A stretch of DNA of 64,000 bases from Protula sp. h YS-2021 (taxonomy: Eukaryota; Annelida; Polychaeta; Sabellida; Serpulidae). A program made the translations under genes and the position numbers. Shown one piece after another: positions 62,471-64,000 of the stretch. Numbering within the stretch: the stretch's first letter is position 1; each line of letters begins with the position of its first letter. Where the stretch lies: the NCBI GenBank assembly GCA_949752745.1, contig OX457027.1, positions 62,602,329-62,666,328 of the forward strand, given 5' to 3'. The notes under the pieces were generated by a model, which was not told the origin of the DNA, searched no databases, and saw only the letters and a program-made list of their open reading frames with translations.

Positions 62471-63478
62471 GTTTTATCAGCTAGAATTTAGGGCGTAATC
62501 TTTGTTGGCATGTGGACCAGTGGACTGGCCATGGTGCCATCAAACCGAAAGTTCATTCCAAAGAGTTTTCGGGGGTCGGGTGCATGTGCCCCCAGGTGGC
62601 GTTCATATTTTTTGTTAACGAATCAATTTCTTTTGGTCACAGTAACAACTTCAGCTGCGACATCGGGTCATAATATATCAAAGGAAGATATTTATACATA
62701 TATATTGTTTGAATCCGCGACAGTACACCTGTCGAAAATTCGAATAGTGACAATGCGTCTGGCGAAAAGTGTAACAATTCACCTGAATATCAATCTCATA
62801 CAAAGGGTAGGGGAGGCGAATTTTATGTTGCTGAAAAAGTATGGAAATTTTTAATAACTTTTGCCTTATCCGACGTGTCTCATTATCCTAATTTTAAATT
62901 GTTTTCATTTTTGTAAACTTCCTCTTTTTAGCCTATTCCATTTTCATCGGTGGGCAAAACTCATCAGTTGTTGGGTATCCGTCGTCCGTCATATGTGGGT
63001 GTGAGTAAGTGTGAACAGTTTTTTAGCCCAGCCGATTATTGTCGGTGCGCTATTATCATCACTTGTGGCTTGTCCATTCTGTTGTACGTCACGCTTGTGT
63101 TTTATTTGGCCATTTAACTATTGGTCAAAAAGTCAAATTGCAGAAAAATCACGATGTTCTCTACTTCTTCACCAATCATCTAACCAATAGCTCAAAATGG
63201 TTGCTGACAATCACGGCGTCATGAGTTCAAGCTCCGAGTCTCCATAGGCTTTACAAGCCATATTTATAGTCCTACCTCTCAAGCACAAGTCAGAAGAATA
63301 TAAAGGCCCATACTACATTATTTTCTTTTTCTGTCTTTCTTTTCTTCATTCTTTCTTTCCCTCCCTTCCCTGATACCAGTTAGTACAGGAAGTACTGGGT
63401 AATTCCAATAGTCCTTAAAATCACTGTTTCTCAGCCGGGGGTACTTCCCAGTCCTTAAACGGACTGTTCCCCCAGAGT
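62471..63478. other. No gene; possible element end near 63025
   Basis: AGCCCAGCCGATTATTGTCGG at 63025-63045 after a T-run resembles the hairpin start at 21786, but the stem is weak and no microsatellite follows. The rest has no recognisable exon. A CTTT-rich stretch is at 63322-63370. Confidence 0.35.
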
Positions 63479-63576
63479 CTAGGACAACTCCCACCCGCAA
63501 ACTCCCACCCGGACAACCCCCACCCGGACCACTGCCACCCAGAAAACTCCCACCCGAGCGGGTGGGAGTTGTCCTG
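63478..63576. mobile_element. Miniature foldback of 14-15-bp units
   Basis: It starts AGGACAACTCCCACCCG and ends with the inverted complement. Between are units GCAAACTCCCACCC, GGACAACCCCCACCC, GGACCACTGCCACCC and AGAAAACTCCCACCC. The right half is a perfect inverted repeat around AG (ACTCCCACCCG/CGGGTGGGAGT). It lies about 30 bp from the HARBI1-like stop. No target duplication is clear. Confidence 0.55.
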
Positions 63577-63604
63577 TTTCCGTTCCCCCAATGGGCTGAT
63601 GAAC

Positions 63605-64000
63605 TCATATCATCCTCTCCTGCCAGTCAACTGCACCTGGACCCTGAAAGTGCTTCAACAGGTTGCGCTGCTTCTTGGCCTCTCTACTGTCCCTGTTGCC
63701 TCCCTGGACACACTGGCAATCATCCGTCTGAGCACCTTGTCTTCTAGCCTCAGGAGCAAGGTTGTGAGCCGGATCTCCTGCATCAAGAACGTGGTTCTGT
63801 TGACCAGGATATCTGGTTCTCAGGATGTTGTGCAGACAAATGCAGGTATTCACTGCCTTCTCCACTGTGGCTGAAGTCAGCTCCAGGAATCCAAGCAGAC
63901 AACGGAATCTGTGCGCCAGGATGCTGAAGGCATTCTCCATCACTCGCCTTGCACTGGAGAGACGATAGTTGAAGATCCTCTCAACATGGTCAAATGCTCT
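63605..64000 (-). CDS. HARBI1-like PIF/Harbinger nuclease, C-terminal part (runs off window)
   Basis: An open minus-strand frame from the right window edge to a TGA at 63605-63607, about 130 codons. It starts AFDHVERIFNYRLSSARRVM and continues ENAFSILAHRFRCLL and CICLHNILRTRYPG, the conserved C-terminal block of the DDE_Tnp_4 (HARBI1) family. The Glu in RRVMENAF corresponds to the third catalytic acid. It has no stops or frameshifts. The N-terminal catalytic Asp residues lie outside the window. It may be a Harbinger transposase or a domesticated relative; the intact frame fits either. The 63478-63576 foldback lies just downstream. Confidence 0.8.
   Translation of the reverse strand, partial: RAFDHVERIFNYRLSSARRVMENAFSILAHRFRCLLGFLELTSATVEKAVNTCICLHNILRTRYPGQQNHVLDAGDPAHNLAPEARRQGAQTDDCQCVQGGNRDSREAKKQRNLLKHFQGPGAVDWQERMI

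Overview
This window is metazoan nuclear DNA. Its genes are split by GT-AG introns, it is AT-rich, and it is heavily loaded with dispersed and tandem repeats. Four ordinary animal genes can be reconstructed exon by exon. The repeat style (hairpin-plus-microsatellite ends, internal tandem arrays, 51-bp and 114-bp satellites) recalls molluscs and other lophotrochozoans, but no single feature fixes the phylum.

Layout. Positions 1366-6420 (+) carry a CNBD1-like cyclic-nucleotide-binding-domain gene in 11 recognised exons, first exon not found. Positions 8015-16886 (-) carry SLC7A6OS (Iwr1, an RNA polymerase II nuclear import factor) in 6 exons. Its first intron is stretched to 6.4 kb, mostly by a 4.4-kb TIR-bounded insertion that contains further nested repeats. 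A CRE/YY1/ETS motif cluster lies upstream of it near 17.1-17.4 kb. Positions 17.9-24 kb are a graveyard of nested mobile elements. Positions 24250-26990 (+) carry MPHOSPH6 (nuclear exosome cofactor) in 5 exons, with a foldback transposon filling most of intron 2. Positions 27-36.9 kb are intergenic, with a decayed retroelement, Helentron-like elements and dispersed repeats. Positions 37071-43909 (+) carry an adiponectin-receptor gene (AdipoR, PAQR family) in 7 coding exons with all zinc ligands present. Positions 44-49.6 kb have no recognised gene and may include its 3' UTR. Positions 49.6-59.7 kb are almost wholly repetitive, including a 6-kb array of a 114-bp satellite with a 2386-bp higher-order duplication. 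Positions 61-64 kb carry a broken tyrosine-recombinase ORF and the end of a HARBI1-like (PIF/Harbinger) nuclease gene running off the right edge.

The host genes are housekeeping or signalling genes with no evident shared pathway, although SLC7A6OS and MPHOSPH6 both act in nuclear RNA synthesis or processing. The most unusual content is repetitive. (1) At least two elements with 8-9 bp target duplications, plus one remnant, share a terminus resembling GGTATnnGGACA, followed by inverted arms built of roughly 15-bp tandem units whose sequence differs in each element. (2) More than ten loci share a T-rich junction, a short hairpin (often AGCCCAG...CTGGG), usually a TGTC/TTAG-type microsatellite, and a core of roughly 150-190 bp tandem units. 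These look like Helentron-type non-autonomous elements, and some are nested without target duplication. (3) A composite module (hairpin end, about 150-bp array, 51-bp array, unique block) occurs in two inverted copies about 45 kb apart plus one partial copy.
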